Of a DNA stretch of 64,000 nt, positions 55,137 through 62,805 are shown one piece after another. Source of the stretch: Micromonospora sp. WMMD1102 (GTDB lineage: Bacteria; Actinomycetota; Actinomycetes; Mycobacteriales; Micromonosporaceae); contig NZ_JARUBN010000001.1 of assembly GCF_029626265.1 (NCBI RefSeq), positions 7,319,001 through 7,383,000 of the forward strand, in the 5' to 3' direction. The notes under the pieces were generated by a model. It did not search any database. It was given only the letters and a program-made list of their open reading frames with translations, and was not told the origin of the DNA. Made by a program: the position numbers and the translations under genes. Position 1 is the first letter of the stretch, and every line of letters starts with the position of its first letter.

Positions 55137-55565
55137 TCAGCTGCTGGAGAGGGCGTCGCCGGCAGCGGGGTCGCAGTCGCGGAGGAACTGGGCGCAGCGG
55201 GCCGCCTCGTCGGACTCGCCGATCTCACCCGCCGCCCGGGACAGCACGTACAGGCAGCGGAGGAACCCCCGGTTCGGCTCGTGGCTCCACGGCACCGGGC
55301 CGTGTCCCTTCCAGCCGCTGCGGCGGAGCTGGTCCAGCCCCCGGTGGTAGCCGGTGCGCGCGTACGCGTAGGCGGCGACGACCTGGCCGGAGCCGAGCGC
55401 CCGCGCGCCCAGGATCCCCCAGGCCGCGCTGAACGTCGGGTGCTGTGCGGCGACCGAGGCATACGCCTCGTCGGTGTCCGTCGCCCGCGCGGCGGCGAGT
55501 GCAGCCTCGGCCGCGTCGTCTCCGGGCAGGAGGGTGGCCGGCGGCTCGGGCAAGAGGTTCTGCAT
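55137..55565 (-). CDS. DUF3151 family protein
   Basis: 142 residues. Family hallmarks are NLLPEPPATLLP at the start and GYHRGLDQLRRSGWKGHGPV with PWSHEPNRGFLRCLYVLSR, then EAARCAQFLRDCDP. DUF3151 is actinobacterial, of unknown function, often close to the fructose-bisphosphate aldolase gene, as here (57.3 kb). ATG 55565 suits the family start. Confidence 0.92.
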   Translation of the reverse strand: MQNLLPEPPATLLPGDDAAEAALAAARATDTDEAYASVAAQHPTFSAAWGILGARALGSGQVVAAYAYARTGYHRGLDQLRRSGWKGHGPVPWSHEPNRGFLRCLYVLSRAAGEIGESDEAARCAQFLRDCDPAAGDALSSS

Positions 55566-55720
55566 CCGCCCATTCAACCTGCTCGGCACCGGCTCCGGCG
55601 AGCCGGGGTGTCACGTCGGCTGGCTGAACGGCTGATGATCTGTCACGCGTGCGGCCGGTGCGGTCCGGACGGCCCTGGACTACAAATAGAGATCCGGAGC
55701 CTCCCCAGGACCCGGTAACA

Positions 55721-55753
55721 GGGAGCCCGGCGGCCTCGTGTCGCCGGGCTCCC
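55721..55753 (+). promoter_or_regulatory. Perfect hairpin in the upstream region of the LOG-like gene
   Basis: GGGAGCCCGGCG (55721-55732) and CGCCGGGCTCCC (55742-55753) form a perfect 12-bp stem with a 9-nt loop, followed by GCCGTTT. It looks like a terminator, but it stands between divergent genes, upstream of the LOG-like gene. It may be a leader attenuator, or the end of an unseen short transcript. The rest of 55566-55856 holds no gene I can see. Confidence 0.55.
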
Positions 55754-55856
55754 GCCGTTTCCCGCCACCCCACGCCGGCCGGCGGACGCCGCGCGGGACG
55801 CCGCCGCCGGCCGGGGACGGGGTTGGCGGGTTGCCCGGCCGGGGCAAGATGGCAGG

Positions 55857-57206
55857 GTGCCCACCCCACCCCCCGCCGACGTGCTCGAACCACATGACGA
55901 CACCCACGACGAGATCGAGTCACGCGCGGAACTGGATCTTCACCTCCGTACCGGCAGCCTCGCCGGGCTGACCGTGCAGGGACTCCGGCTGGATCTCGAC
56001 CCGGCGCCGGAACTGAGCGGGGTCGACCTGACCGGCACCCTCTTCGCCGGGTGCCGGTTCGCCTCCCGAGAGGTGGAGGCGGAGCTGGTCCGGCGCGGCG
56101 CGACGGTGATACCCGACTTCGCGGCGCTGCCGTACCCGACGCACCCGTCCCGGCTCTACACCGCCGACGAGCTGGCTGCCGGGTTCGACCGGCACGGCTT
56201 CGCCGGGATGTACGACACCGTCGTCTACGAGCACTTCCGCCAGCACGGCGGTGCCCTGCCGGAGCTGCGGGAGGCGCTGACCCAACGGCTGCACGACCAC
56301 GCCGTCGACAACGCGCTCGCCGACGCCACCCGCTCCTGGCTGGCCCGGCACGGTCCGGCCTCGGTGGTCGGGGTGATGGGTGGCCACGCGGTGCCGCGCG
56401 GCTCCTCGGCGTACCGGCTGGCCGCGACACTGGGCTGGGAACTCGCCCGGGCCGGCCGGCTGGTGGTTACCGGCGGCGGGCCGGGGGTGATGGAGGCGGC
56501 GAACCTCGGCGCCTACCTGTCGGAGCGGTCGGCGCCCGACCTCGGTGCCGCGATCGACCTGCTGGCCACCGCGCCGGACTTCACCGACCACGACCCGTAC
56601 ACGGCGGTGGCGCTCCAGGTGCGGGCCCGGTTCGCGCCGGCGATACCGCGGCCCCGCACCGGCACCCCCGACGACCCCGGCACCGCCAACGCCAACGCCA
56701 ACGGCAACGGCAGCGGCAACGGCACGGGCACCAACGGCGCCGGCAGTGGCGGGGCCGGCAGCGGCAGTGCCAACGGACACCGGGACGCCGATCCGCACGG
56801 GTGGGCCCGGCGTGGCGGGCTGGCCATCCCCACCTGGCTGTACGGGCACGAGCCGGCGAACCTCTTCGCCGGCCGGATCGCCAAGTACTTCTCCAACGCG
56901 ATCCGGGAGGACACCATCCTCCGGCTGGCCCGGGGCGGGATCGTCTTCGCCGCCGGTCGGGCCGGCACCGTGCAGGAGGTGTTCCAGGCGGCTACCAAGA
57001 CGTTCTACGGGACCGACGGCGACAGCGGGCCGTACGTCTTCCTGGACAGCGCGTTCTGGACCCAGACGCTGCCGATCGAGGCGCTGCTGCGCCCGCTGCT
57101 GGCGCTGGCCGGTGGTGACCTGGACCGCTCGGTGCACGTCACCGACGACGTGCACGAGGCAGTCCAGCTGCTCACCGCCGGACCACCCGAGCCGCCCACC
57201 GGCTGA
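55857..57206 (+). CDS. LOG-like Rossmann-fold nucleotide-binding protein
   Basis: 449 residues. VVGVMGGHAVPRGSSAYRLA, VVTGGGPGVMEAANLG and a GRAGTVQEVFQA segment are like the PGGxGTxxE motif of LOG/DprA-like nucleotide hydrolases. Part of the family is much larger than true LOG (about 190 residues), as here. A Gly/Asn/Ala/Ser-rich insert (about 275-305, NANANGNGSGNGTGTNGAGS) sits in a loop of the domain. It may cleave nucleoside 5'-monophosphates at the base, but that is from the family. GTG start; terminator follows. Confidence 0.82.
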   Translation: MPTPPPADVLEPHDDTHDEIESRAELDLHLRTGSLAGLTVQGLRLDLDPAPELSGVDLTGTLFAGCRFASREVEAELVRRGATVIPDFAALPYPTHPSRLYTADELAAGFDRHGFAGMYDTVVYEHFRQHGGALPELREALTQRLHDHAVDNALADATRSWLARHGPASVVGVMGGHAVPRGSSAYRLAATLGWELARAGRLVVTGGGPGVMEAANLGAYLSERSAPDLGAAIDLLATAPDFTDHDPYTAVALQVRARFAPAIPRPRTGTPDDPGTANANANGNGSGNGTGTNGAGSGGAGSGSANGHRDADPHGWARRGGLAIPTWLYGHEPANLFAGRIAKYFSNAIREDTILRLARGGIVFAAGRAGTVQEVFQAATKTFYGTDGDSGPYVFLDSAFWTQTLPIEALLRPLLALAGGDLDRSVHVTDDVHEAVQLLTAGPPEPPTG

Positions 57207-57237
57207 CCGGCCCACCCCGGGCGCGTACCGGGACGGG

Positions 57238-57281
57238 GTGCGGCCGGTACGGCTGGCGGACCAGCCGTACCGGCCGCGCAC
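57238..57281 (+). terminator. Terminator after the LOG-like gene
   Basis: GTGCGGCCGGTACGGCTGG (57238-57256) pairs with 57261-57281 around CGGA, one 2-nt bulge. It also stands downstream of fba on the other strand. Confidence 0.85.
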
Positions 57282-57293
57282 CCGCCGCCGGAG

Positions 57294-57328
57294 TGCGGAG
57301 TACGGAGTACGGAGTACGGACTGCGGAG
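57294..57328. repeat. 7-bp tandem repeat downstream of fba
   Basis: Five units of the type TACGGAG or TGCGGAG in a row. Noncoding; similar small repeats are common in actinomycete intergenic DNA. Confidence 0.8.
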
Positions 57329-57336
57329 TGCCGGGG

Positions 57337-58365
57337 TTACTTGGCCAGCGTCGTACCGGTCGAGCGCAGGTGCTCGCACGCCTCGACGACCCGCTGCGCC
57401 ATGCCCGCCTCGGCCGCCTTGCCCCAGACCCGCGGGTCGTACATCTTCTTGTTGCCGACCTCGCCGTCGACCTTCAGCACCCCGTCGTAGTTGCGGAACA
57501 TGTGGTCCGCGACCGGCCGGGTGAAGGTGTACTGCGTGTCGGTGTCGATGTTCATCTTCACCACGCCGTAGTCCAGCGCCTCGCGGATCTCCTCCAGCAG
57601 CGAGCCGGAGCCGCCGTGGAAGACCAGGCTGAGCGGCTTGTCACCCTTGTTGTACTTGGCGCCGACCGCCTGCTGGATCTCGTTCAGGATCTCCGGCCGG
57701 AGCTTGACGTTGCCGGGCTTGTAGACGCCGTGCACGTTGCCGAAGGTCAGCGCCGCCATGTAGCGGCCCTTCTCGCCCAGGCCGAGCGCGTCGACCATGG
57801 CGATGCCGTCCTCGACCGTGGTGTAGAGCTTCTCGTTGATCGCGTTCTCGACGCCGTCCTCCTCGCCGCCGACCACGCCGACCTCGATTTCCAGCACGAT
57901 GTGCCCGGCCGCCGCCTCGTCGAGCAGCTGCGACGCGATCTCCAGGTTCTCCGCCACCGGCACGGCGGAACCGTCCCACATGTGCGACTGGAACAGCGGC
58001 TCCTCGCCGCGCGCCACCCGCTCCTTGGAGATCGCCATCAGCGGGCGGACGAACTTGTCGAGCTTGTCCTTGGGGCAGTGGTCGGTGTGCAGCGCGATGT
58101 TGACCGGGTAGTTCCTGGCCACCTCGCGGGCGTACGCGGCGAAGGCCACCGCACCGGTCACCATGTCCTTGACCGTCGGGCCGGAGAGGTACTCCGCGCC
58201 ACCGGTGGAGACCTGGATGATGCCGTCGCTCTCCGCGTCGGCGAAGCCGCGCAGCGCCGCGTTCAGAGTCTGCGAGGACGTCACGTTGATCGCCGGGTAC
58301 GCATACCGGCCCGCCTTGGCCCGGTCCAGCATCTCGGCGTAGACCTCGGGGGAAGCGATGGGCAT
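57337..58365 (-). CDS. fba: Class II fructose-bisphosphate aldolase
   Basis: 342 residues. Zinc enzyme of glycolysis/gluconeogenesis. The metal ligand and catalytic Asp are in ALHTDHCPKDKL. The later ligand motifs are LVFHGGSGS (His) and VVKMNIDTDTQYTFTR. The start MPIASPEVYAEMLDRAKAGR is typical. ATG with AAGGAG upstream. A 225-bp untranslated region separates it from the next gene upstream. It is on the same strand as DUF3151, as expected from actinobacterial synteny. Confidence 0.96.
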   Translation of the reverse strand: MPIASPEVYAEMLDRAKAGRYAYPAINVTSSQTLNAALRGFADAESDGIIQVSTGGAEYLSGPTVKDMVTGAVAFAAYAREVARNYPVNIALHTDHCPKDKLDKFVRPLMAISKERVARGEEPLFQSHMWDGSAVPVAENLEIASQLLDEAAAGHIVLEIEVGVVGGEEDGVENAINEKLYTTVEDGIAMVDALGLGEKGRYMAALTFGNVHGVYKPGNVKLRPEILNEIQQAVGAKYNKGDKPLSLVFHGGSGSLLEEIREALDYGVVKMNIDTDTQYTFTRPVADHMFRNYDGVLKVDGEVGNKKMYDPRVWGKAAEAGMAQRVVEACEHLRSTGTTLAK

Positions 58366-58590
58366 GTGAAACGCTCCTTACTAACCACTCTCGGCCTGCT
58401 CGGCCGCTGTCTGGATGAGAATCTCTTCCCACCTCCCCTCGCGGGCCCGTGGTCCGCCGCTGAGGGTCGATGCGCGGGCATTGCGCGGTTCAGGTGGGAA
58501 AAGAGTCGATGAATGCGCCCGGACCGCGCTGTCCTCCGCCCCGAAGTATCCCGTAGCCCGATCCCGCCACTTCAACCACCCGGCCCCGGC

Positions 58591-58971
58591 TCAGCGTTCG
58601 GACCGGCCCGGCCAGACGACACCGAGCAACCAGGTCACCACCGCCATCACGATCGCGCCGAAGAAGGCCGGCCAGAAGCCGTCGATGGAGAACGGCAGGT
58701 CGAACACCTGCGCGATCCAGTCGGTGAGCAGGAAGAGCAGCGCGTTGACCACAAGCGCGAAAAGCCCCAGCGTGAGCACGTAGAAGACGCAGCCGACGAC
58801 CCGGATCACCGGCTTCAGCACCGCGTTGACCACGCCGAAGATGAGCGCCACCACGAGTACGGTCAGTGCGTTGTCCAGTGCGGAGCGCCCGGTCAACTCG
58901 ATGCCGGGCACCACGAGGCTGGTGATCCACAGCGCCAGCGCGCCGATCACCAGCCTGACCAGGAAGCCCAC
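58591..58971 (-). CDS. Phage holin family 4-like membrane protein
   Basis: 126 residues with four membrane helices: FLVRLVIGALALWITSLVV, ALTVLVVALIFGVVNAVLKP, CVFYVLTLGLFALVVNALLF, and FFGAIVMAVVTWLLGVV. This is the DUF360/Phage_holin_4_2 fold of actinobacteria, of unknown function and not a phage remnant by itself. GTG 58971 is chosen (VGFLVRL) because it is where the family starts; its ribosome site is weak. Confidence 0.82.
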   Translation of the reverse strand: MGFLVRLVIGALALWITSLVVPGIELTGRSALDNALTVLVVALIFGVVNAVLKPVIRVVGCVFYVLTLGLFALVVNALLFLLTDWIAQVFDLPFSIDGFWPAFFGAIVMAVVTWLLGVVWPGRSER

Positions 58972-59108
58972 CGTCTCATCGTGGCACGCGCCCCGGGGCC
59001 GGGCGGGCGGTTTAGCCCGGTCCGGCACCGGGCAGGGTGCTCCGGGTACGCGCCACCGAATCGACCCGTACGGTGGGAAACAGAGGCAGCGACCGGCAGG
59101 AGTAGGAC

Positions 59109-59324
59109 ATGGGCCAGCCCGACGAGGACTTCGCTCCCGGCGACCACCTCAGCCCCGAGGAACGCGACCCGGAGGCGCCGGCCGAGGACGCCGTCGAGCA
59201 GGCCACGGTCGCCAACCCGAACGCCGACGAGCAGTCGACCGTCCAACGCGGCCTGGAGGTCGACGAGTGGGACGCGATGGAGCAGGCCCGGATCGTCGGT
59301 ACCGAGGACGACGACTACCGCTGA
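59109..59324 (+). CDS. Small acidic conserved protein
   Basis: 71 residues, strongly acidic. The C-terminus EVDEWDAMEQARIVGTEDDD is like the end of DUF5709-type actinobacterial proteins of unknown function. The ATG has GGCAGGAG about 6 nt upstream. The 3' end overlaps the convergent glycosyltransferase gene by 10 bp. Confidence 0.68.
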   Translation: MGQPDEDFAPGDHLSPEERDPEAPAEDAVEQATVANPNADEQSTVQRGLEVDEWDAMEQARIVGTEDDDYR

Positions 59325-60943
59325 GCGGCCGGCACCGGTGGCTCCGGCGTACCCGCCGGCACCGCCCCGGCGGTGAGCAGCCGGTGGTAGAGCCCGGTGA
59401 GGGTCTCCGCCTGGGCCGCCCAGGTCCAGCCCGCCAGCAGCCCCGGCCGGTCGTACCCGGCCCGGTAGCGTACCGGGTCCGCGAGGACCGCCCGGACCGC
59501 GCGGGCGTAGTCGGCCACGTCCCGGGCTCGGAAGACCTCGCCCAGCCCGGTCTCCCGGACGGTACCGGCCATCGTCCTGACGTCACTGACCACCAGCGGC
59601 AGCCGGGCGTGCGCGTACTCGAAGAACTTGGTGATCAGCGCGATCTCGTGGTTGGGCCAGTGGTGGATCGGGATCGCCCCGACGTCCGCGCCGGACAGGA
59701 ACGGCACCACCTGCCAGTGCGCGACGTACGGCAGCACGTGCAGCCGGTCGGCCACCCCGATCCGGCCGGCGTGCGCGACGAGCTTTCGCACGTACGGGAG
59801 GTCGGGGTTCACCACAAGTGCGGTGTGCACCCCGGGCAGTTCGGGCAGCGCGTCGACCATGGTCCGCAAACCGCGCTGTTCGGCGGCGCTGCCGCTGTAG
59901 ACGACCAACGGCACGTCGCGCCCGATCCCGCAGCGCTGCCGCAGGTCCGGCACCGGGTCCCGCACCCCGGTCGGGCCGCGCTCGACGACGCGACCACGCC
60001 CGGCAGCCGGGGCGTGCTCGGCAGCGGGGGCGTTCAGCACCACCGCCGGCTGCTCGGCCAGCTGGTGCTCGGCGCGGAGCAGGTCGGCGAGCGCCTCGGA
60101 GACGGTGACCACCGCGTCGGCGTACGGCGCGTACTCGCGCTCGTGCGCCCGCATCGCAGGTAGCCAGCGGACGTGCCGCTGCCACGGCCGGATGCCCGGC
60201 AGGAACTCGTGGGCGTCCCAGACGAGCTTGACCGACCGGCCGGCGGCGGCTGCCCTGATCTTCGCTCGGGCACCCACCCCGAGCATCCGGAAGTCGTTGG
60301 CGTGGATCAGGTCCGGCGTCAGCTCGTCCAGCACCGGACCGTACGCCAGCTCGTAGTCCCACAGCCCCGGTTCCAGCCGCCGCCACGCCCCGTCGCCCAT
60401 GGTCAACTGCCAGAAGAGCGTGTACGCGCGGTCCCACGGGTTGCGGTAGCGGCGGCCGTAGCGGCCCCGGTTGTGCATCTTCGTCCGGACCCAGACCCAG
60501 CGGTCGGCCACGGCGGCCAGCACCAGCCGGAGCCGGAGCAGGAGTTCCGCCGCCCGGTCACGCCGGCCGTCCCGGGCGGCCAGGACGAGCTGGGCCTCCC
60601 GGAACCGCAGGTCCGCCCGCCAGGCCGCGACCTGCTGGGCCCGGTATTCGGCGATCCCGTTCGGCGGATAGCCGAGCGGCCAGCGCAGCCAGGCCCGCCG
60701 GTACTGGTGGCGCCGCCGGAACAGCGGCTCCGGCATCGGCAGCAGCCGGACCCGGGCCCCGCCGAGCCGCCAGCTCCGCGGCTCCCCGCTCGGCGAGCGG
60801 CCGAGCAGGATCACCTCCCAGCCGGCGTCCGCCGCCGACCGGGCCTGCTTCTGCACCCGGGAGTCGCCGTCGACACCGTTGTCGACAAGCATGACGATCC
60901 GGCCCGGCCCGGCGCGACCCGTCCCGGCGTCGTCGGTCGTCAT
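59315..60943 (-). CDS. Glycosyltransferase family 4 protein
   Basis: 542 residues. GT-B fold: the N-terminal domain begins RIVMLVDNGVDGDSRVQKQA and has DLIHANDF and LVWDAHEF. The C-terminal donor-binding domain has VVYSGSAAEQRGL, then HWPNHEIALITKFFEYAHA with EYA as the E-x7-E site. The acceptor is unknown. ATG 60943 is chosen because MTTDDAG is followed by the conserved start; the open frame extends only over the LCP gene. It could serve cell-wall or polysaccharide synthesis, next to the LCP gene. Confidence 0.88.
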   Translation of the reverse strand: MTTDDAGTGRAGPGRIVMLVDNGVDGDSRVQKQARSAADAGWEVILLGRSPSGEPRSWRLGGARVRLLPMPEPLFRRRHQYRRAWLRWPLGYPPNGIAEYRAQQVAAWRADLRFREAQLVLAARDGRRDRAAELLLRLRLVLAAVADRWVWVRTKMHNRGRYGRRYRNPWDRAYTLFWQLTMGDGAWRRLEPGLWDYELAYGPVLDELTPDLIHANDFRMLGVGARAKIRAAAAGRSVKLVWDAHEFLPGIRPWQRHVRWLPAMRAHEREYAPYADAVVTVSEALADLLRAEHQLAEQPAVVLNAPAAEHAPAAGRGRVVERGPTGVRDPVPDLRQRCGIGRDVPLVVYSGSAAEQRGLRTMVDALPELPGVHTALVVNPDLPYVRKLVAHAGRIGVADRLHVLPYVAHWQVVPFLSGADVGAIPIHHWPNHEIALITKFFEYAHARLPLVVSDVRTMAGTVRETGLGEVFRARDVADYARAVRAVLADPVRYRAGYDRPGLLAGWTWAAQAETLTGLYHRLLTAGAVPAGTPEPPVPAAQR

Positions 60944-61092
60944 CGTTCGTCTCCGTCCCCAGGCACCGCGGTCCCCCACGCACCGCGCGACGAGTCCCGG
61001 CCGGCGAGTGTACGGCCCGATCCCGCTGACCAGGGCGATAACGGCATGACGCGAAGGTGAACACCGGACGACGGAAACCGGCCCGGCCGGGT

Positions 61093-62184
61093 TCAGCGGG
61101 TGACCCGGTCCGGATGTTCCGTGATCCAGTCGGCCAGGGTGTCCCGGCGGAACGCCTCGAACAGGGCGCGGCTCTCGGCCGGGTCCAGGCTCTCCACCGC
61201 ACGCACCGGCCCCCGGTCCGGGTGGTACGTCCAGCCGATACCCACGGCGTCCGCCGCGGCCACCGTACGCAGCGTGCCGAACAGGTCCGGGGCGCTCATC
61301 CCAGCCAGGTCCAGGGTCAGCTGCCGGCCGAGCGCGTGCACGATCTGGGCGACCCGGATCGGGTCGAGTCCGTTGGCCGGGTCGGTGACCTGGTGCAGCA
61401 GCGCCTCGGCGAACCGCTGACCGTTGCGGTCCCGGTCGTGCGCCCCCTGCTCCAGCCGGTACCGCTGGCGGAGCAGGTCCTGTGCGGCGGCACCGTCGAG
61501 CCGCTGGCAGCCGGCCGGGAAGACCCGCTCGGTGTGCGCCGAGTCCACCTGCCTCGGCAGGCAGACCCGTACCCCGCCGACCGCGTCGGTGAGCTGGCGC
61601 AGCCCGGCGTAGGTCAGGGTGGCGGTCGCGTCGAACCGTACCCCGGTGAGTGCGGTCACGGTCCGCCCGGTCAGCGCGGCCCCGGCCGCCAGGTCGGGAC
61701 GGCCGCCAGGTCGGTGGCTGCCGAGGTAGAAGGCGCCGCTCAGCTTCCCGAAACCGTGCCCGGGCACCTCGACCCCGAGGTCCCGGGGTAGCGAGACCAG
61801 GTACAGCCGGCTCCGGTCCGCCGGTACGTGCACCATCAGCACCGTGTCCGCGCGGTGGCCGTTGCGCCGGCCGTCCCCGCCGTCGACGCCGAGGACGAGG
61901 AAGTCCAGCGGCTCGGCCGGGCCGGTCGGGTCGGACGCCACCGGTGTCGCGGCGACCTGCGCCACCGGCGGCTCCCCGACGGTACGCCCGAGCGTCGGCA
62001 CCGCCAGCACGCCGAGCATGGCGAGGGCGACCCCACCGAGCCGGGCGGCCCGGCGCCGACGGCGACGGCGTACCACCCGGGCGTCGATCGCCGCGCGCAA
62101 CGGCCCGGCATCCGGAATCAGTGCCTCGTACCGGGTGAACGCCGCCCGCAGTTCGTCCTCGGCGGCCCGGATGTCGTCGCTCAT
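61093..62184 (-). CDS. LytR-CpsA-Psr (LCP) family protein with anti-sigma-like N-terminus
   Basis: 363 residues. About 45 N-terminal cytoplasmic residues resemble the N-terminus of regulators paired with SigE-type ECF factors (LRAAFTRYEALIPDAGPLRA). One membrane helix follows (about 48-66), then the LCP domain: DFLVLGVDGGDGRRNGHRAD, LYLVSLPRDLGVEVPGHG, and arginine positions for pyrophosphate-lipid binding. LCP enzymes attach glycopolymers to wall peptidoglycan. ATG 62184 follows the sigma-factor stop with 0 bp between. Possibly membrane partner of the sigma factor. Confidence 0.85.
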   Translation of the reverse strand: MSDDIRAAEDELRAAFTRYEALIPDAGPLRAAIDARVVRRRRRRRAARLGGVALAMLGVLAVPTLGRTVGEPPVAQVAATPVASDPTGPAEPLDFLVLGVDGGDGRRNGHRADTVLMVHVPADRSRLYLVSLPRDLGVEVPGHGFGKLSGAFYLGSHRPGGRPDLAAGAALTGRTVTALTGVRFDATATLTYAGLRQLTDAVGGVRVCLPRQVDSAHTERVFPAGCQRLDGAAAQDLLRQRYRLEQGAHDRDRNGQRFAEALLHQVTDPANGLDPIRVAQIVHALGRQLTLDLAGMSAPDLFGTLRTVAAADAVGIGWTYHPDRGPVRAVESLDPAESRALFEAFRRDTLADWITEHPDRVTR

Positions 62185-62667
62185 TCAGACCTCCACGAAT
62201 TCGGCACGAAGGGTGGCGAGAGCACGCGAGATGGCCGAGCGGACGGTTCCGACCGCGCAGCCGAGCACCTCGGCGATCTCGGCGTCCGGCAGGTCCTCGT
62301 AGTAGCGGAGCACGAGCGCGGCGCGCTGTCGGCGGGGCAGCCGGGACAGCCAGCTCCACACCTGGTCCCGCTCCACCGTAATCTCGGCGTGGTCGGCCCG
62401 TGCCGCCGTCGTCGTCTCGTCGGGCTCGGCGCGCAGCAGCACCCGGCGTACCCAGGAGCCGCGCTGCCAGTCGAGGTACTGGTTCGTCAGCATCCGGCGT
62501 ACGTACCGTTCCGGCGCGTCGGCCCGGTTCACCCGCCGCCAGTTGAGCTGGACCCGCACCATCGTCTCCTGCACGAGATCCTGGGCGAGATGGGGATCGC
62601 CGGTCAGCATCACCGCGTAGCGCAGCAGCGCGGTGAGTCTGGAGTCGGCGAACTCCTCGTACGTCAC
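62185..62667 (-). CDS. ECF sigma factor, SigE-like family
   Basis: 160 residues. Region 2 is TALLRYAVMLTGDPHLAQDL (VQETMVRVQLNW); region 4 is LSRLPRRQRAALVLRYYEDL followed by AEIAEVLGCAVGTVRSAISR. The start EEFADSRLTALLR is typical of the SigE-family of ECF factors in actinobacteria. GTG 62667 is preferred because CGGAGG lies 5 nt before it; GTG 62673 is in frame. The TGA is directly followed by the ATG of the LCP gene. The target regulon is unknown. Confidence 0.9.
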   Translation of the reverse strand: MTYEEFADSRLTALLRYAVMLTGDPHLAQDLVQETMVRVQLNWRRVNRADAPERYVRRMLTNQYLDWQRGSWVRRVLLRAEPDETTTAARADHAEITVERDQVWSWLSRLPRRQRAALVLRYYEDLPDAEIAEVLGCAVGTVRSAISRALATLRAEFVEV

Positions 62668-62805
62668 GGGCACCTCCGGCCTCTCCTCCCTATAGACGGG
62701 AGCGCGGGACGGGAAGATTGCGGCTGGATCGAGACGACCGGCCAAATCGAGGCGACGGCTAAATCGAGGCGACGGCGGGGCGGGGCAACTGTCAGCATTG
62801 TCGAC

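Noticed and set aside
57294..57328. Short repeats taken as CRISPR spacers
   Set aside because: Unit of 7 bp without spacers; a simple tandem repeat.
58591..58971. Holin-like protein taken as a prophage remnant
   Set aside because: The family is chromosomal and common in actinobacteria; no other phage gene is near.
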